From: Acidobacteriaceae bacterium
GTDB taxonomy: Bacteria; Acidobacteriota; Terriglobia; Terriglobales; Acidobacteriaceae
Reading direction: 5' to 3'
Length of the DNA stretch: 13,958 nt
Assembly (NCBI GenBank): GCA_003165095.1
Contig: PLSH01000156.1
Location: 1-13,958 of the forward strand
In this document: in pieces, positions 12,378 to 13,958 of the stretch
Layout of the letters: every line of letters begins with the position of its first letter
Position numbering within the stretch: the first letter of the stretch is position 1
The notes under the pieces: generated by a model
The model's input: only the letters and a program-made list of their open reading frames with translations
What the model was told of the DNA's origin: nothing
The model's database searches: none
Position numbers and translations under genes: made by a program

Positions 12378-13958
12378 TCAGTTCTCCGGCAGCACCACGA
12401 ACGGGCCATTCATCTCCTGACGATCGCCGCCGTCAAACGCCGCCTGCCCAATCGCAGGTATCCCAATCTCCCACTCCGGCATCGGCAGTTCCGGCATCGG
12501 CTTTGCCGTGAACAGTTTCTTGCACTGCTTAGCCGTCCACCGCGCCCACGACTTCGACTTCTTCCGCCGTGCGCTGTCCGTCGAGATACCCGTCCCTGCA
12601 TACATCTGCCGGTAGAGCTTCGAAAGAAACATGAACGCGATCCTCGAGGTGATATTCGGGCAGCAAGCCGACCGTTCCCAGATAGCACTCCATTTATAGA
12701 ACCGGTCCCACACCTTCTGTGTCCGCTCCCTTATCTCGTCCGAGCTCATCGTCGGGTGCGGCGTAAACATCTTCGGCCGCACCTCCGTCGGAATCATCCA
12801 GTACCGCGTAATCGGCACATCCCCCACCATCGTCGGATTCAGCGACTGCTCCTTCTCCCAGCGCACAAAATCCACCGTCCCAGGAAACGGCGTCATCATC
12901 ACAAACTGCGCAAACGTCACCCCCGCCTTCAGCGCCATCTCCACCGTTGCGTCAAATGTCGCCGGCCTGTCCGTAGGCAGCCCGAAGATAAACGAACCCA
13001 GCACGTGCACCCCGTGCTTCTTGAACGTCTGCAGTTGCTTCGCCAGCGCCTCGCCGGAATAATTCCAGTCCTTGAATACCGCCTTCAATCCCTCCGGAGT
13101 CACCGCCTCCACCCCCACCAGCGCGCCCTTGATGTTGGCCCTCCGCATCGCGTCCAGGTAGTCGCCGTCTTCGCCCGCTTCCATCGTCATCTGCGTAAAA
13201 AACACCATGTCCTTGGGCAGTTTTGCCAGCTCTTCCATCAGTTGCAGGCGCTCGTTGCGAATCGTCGTCAGTTCCTCCAGCTTGGCCGTGTTCCCCTGCT
13301 CCCGCGCCAGTCGCAAATCGGTGAACGTCACCGGGTAGAAATTATCGTCCGCCAGCGCGATAAAGCGGAACCCCAGCCGCCGCAACGCCACAATCTCGTC
13401 CACCACACTTTGAAACTTCCGCTGCCGCGGCTTCTGCCCATCGGTCCGCCACACGCTGCAAAATGAGCAATGCTTCGGGCATCCGCGAATCGTTTGAACC
13501 GACGCCCACATATATTTCTCGGGATTCATCAGGTCCCATCGCGCCGCCAGAAACTGGCTACCCTCAATCCGCCCGCCTTCGTAAATCCTCTCCGGCTTGC
13601 CCGCCAGGCAATCCATCACCACCTTGCCCCACGCTATGTCCCCGTCGCCCTTCACCACCGCGTGCGCTTCTCCGCGCTCCAGCGCCTCTTCGGGAAACAG
13701 GGTCGCGTGAATCCCTCCATACACCACCCATGCGCCCCGGCTCCGCGCCATCCTCCCCACCGCATACCCGCGCAGCGCATTGCCCGTGTGCACGCTGATC
13801 CCCACTATGTCCCCCGCCTGTATCGTCTCCGGAACAACTTGTTCCAGTGACTCGTCCACCAGAATCGGATCTCCCGCTCCCCGCGGCGTAGCTGCCGCCA
13901 GCACAAATAGCCATCGCGGTGTGATAACCGCCGTGCCAAATGAATTGTCGCTTGGATT
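12378..13958 (-). CDS. B12-binding-domain radical SAM protein, 5' end outside the window
   Basis: The C-terminal 526 residues of a cobalamin-binding-type radical SAM enzyme. The frame continues open from the GTG at 13902-13904 to the window edge, and the extra codons (NPSDNSFGTAVITPRWLF) look like genuine protein, so the start lies beyond base 13958. Visible parts: the later half of the B12-binding-like Rossmann domain (GDIVGISVHTGNA, then YGGIHATLFPEEA and VVKGDGD), then the radical SAM core with CPKHCSFC at visible residues 160-167 (coded at 13458-13481) for the 4Fe-4S cluster. A TIM-barrel region (ALADDNFYP, GVEAVTPEG, GSFIFGLPTD) follows, then a C-terminal extension rich in basic and aromatic residues. 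Relatives include HpnJ/HpnP/BchE-type enzymes acting on lipids, tetrapyrroles or natural products. The substrate here is unknown and no partner gene is in view. Confidence 0.92.
   Translation of the reverse strand, partial: NPSDNSFGTAVITPRWLFVLAAATPRGAGDPILVDESLEQVVPETIQAGDIVGISVHTGNALRGYAVGRMARSRGAWVVYGGIHATLFPEEALERGEAHAVVKGDGDIAWGKVVMDCLAGKPERIYEGGRIEGSQFLAARWDLMNPEKYMWASVQTIRGCPKHCSFCSVWRTDGQKPRQRKFQSVVDEIVALRRLGFRFIALADDNFYPVTFTDLRLAREQGNTAKLEELTTIRNERLQLMEELAKLPKDMVFFTQMTMEAGEDGDYLDAMRRANIKGALVGVEAVTPEGLKAVFKDWNYSGEALAKQLQTFKKHGVHVLGSFIFGLPTDRPATFDATVEMALKAGVTFAQFVMMTPFPGTVDFVRWEKEQSLNPTMVGDVPITRYWMIPTEVRPKMFTPHPTMSSDEIRERTQKVWDRFYKWSAIWERSACCPNITSRIAFMFLSKLYRQMYAGTGISTDSARRKKSKSWARWTAKQCKKLFTAKPMPELPMPEWEIGIPAIGQAAFDGGDRQEMNGPFVVLPEN

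Noticed and set aside
13902..13904. GTG as the start of the radical SAM gene
   Set aside because: The frame is open and protein-like up to the window edge, so this GTG is internal (Val).
1..13958. tRNA, rRNA, CRISPR, insertion sequence or prophage
   Set aside because: No cloverleaf, conserved rRNA segment, regularly spaced repeat array, transposase or phage-like protein was seen on either strand.

Overview
The window looks like chromosomal DNA from an acidobacterium (class Terriglobia or a relative). It is GC-rich, with tightly packed genes, start/stop overlaps and several GTG or TTG starts. The best taxonomic hint is the secreted protein at 10945-11700, whose motifs I know from memory as a conserved hypothetical family of that group. 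No 16S gene or other firm marker is present, so the assignment is inference. No rRNA, tRNA, CRISPR array, insertion sequence or phage gene was seen.

Layout: (1) Positions 1-897 hold no convincing intact gene. There is a possible decayed gene at the left edge, a cluster of small inverted and direct repeats (504-593) and a doubtful 25-codon ORF. (2) 898-3510, minus strand, is a two-component operon: an OmpR-class response regulator, its HAMP/HisKA sensor kinase, and a small four-helix membrane protein with a GTG start. (3) 3511-3959 is a gene-free divergent spacer. (4) 3960-10917, plus strand, is a compact seven-gene operon and the main point of interest. It encodes a GGPP-synthase-like prenyltransferase (TTG start), a MacB/FtsX-type ABC permease and its ATPase, a CcoN-like (cbb3 oxidase subunit I-like) membrane protein, a small four-helix membrane protein, an MFS-like permease fused to a CcoO-like monohaem domain plus a second cytochrome c domain, and a secreted YceI-family (polyisoprenoid-binding fold) protein. 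(5) 10945-11700, minus strand, is the conserved secreted hypothetical, convergent with the operon. (6) 11701-12377 is gene-free but has two fold-back structures. (7) 12378 to the right edge, minus strand, is a B12-binding radical SAM protein cut by the window end; its reading frame stays open to base 13958.

How it may work: the seven genes overlap or lie within 23 nt of each other, so they are probably co-transcribed. They combine making a prenyl chain, ABC export or extraction, a membrane haem protein, a membrane-anchored two-haem cytochrome and a periplasmic isoprenoid-binding protein. The CcoN-like subunit lacks several residues needed for O2 reduction, so this is unlikely to be an ordinary cbb3 oxidase. 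A reasonable hypothesis is a periplasm-facing electron-transfer module that uses, modifies or moves an isoprenoid or quinone-like lipid. The divergent two-component system is a candidate regulator by position only.
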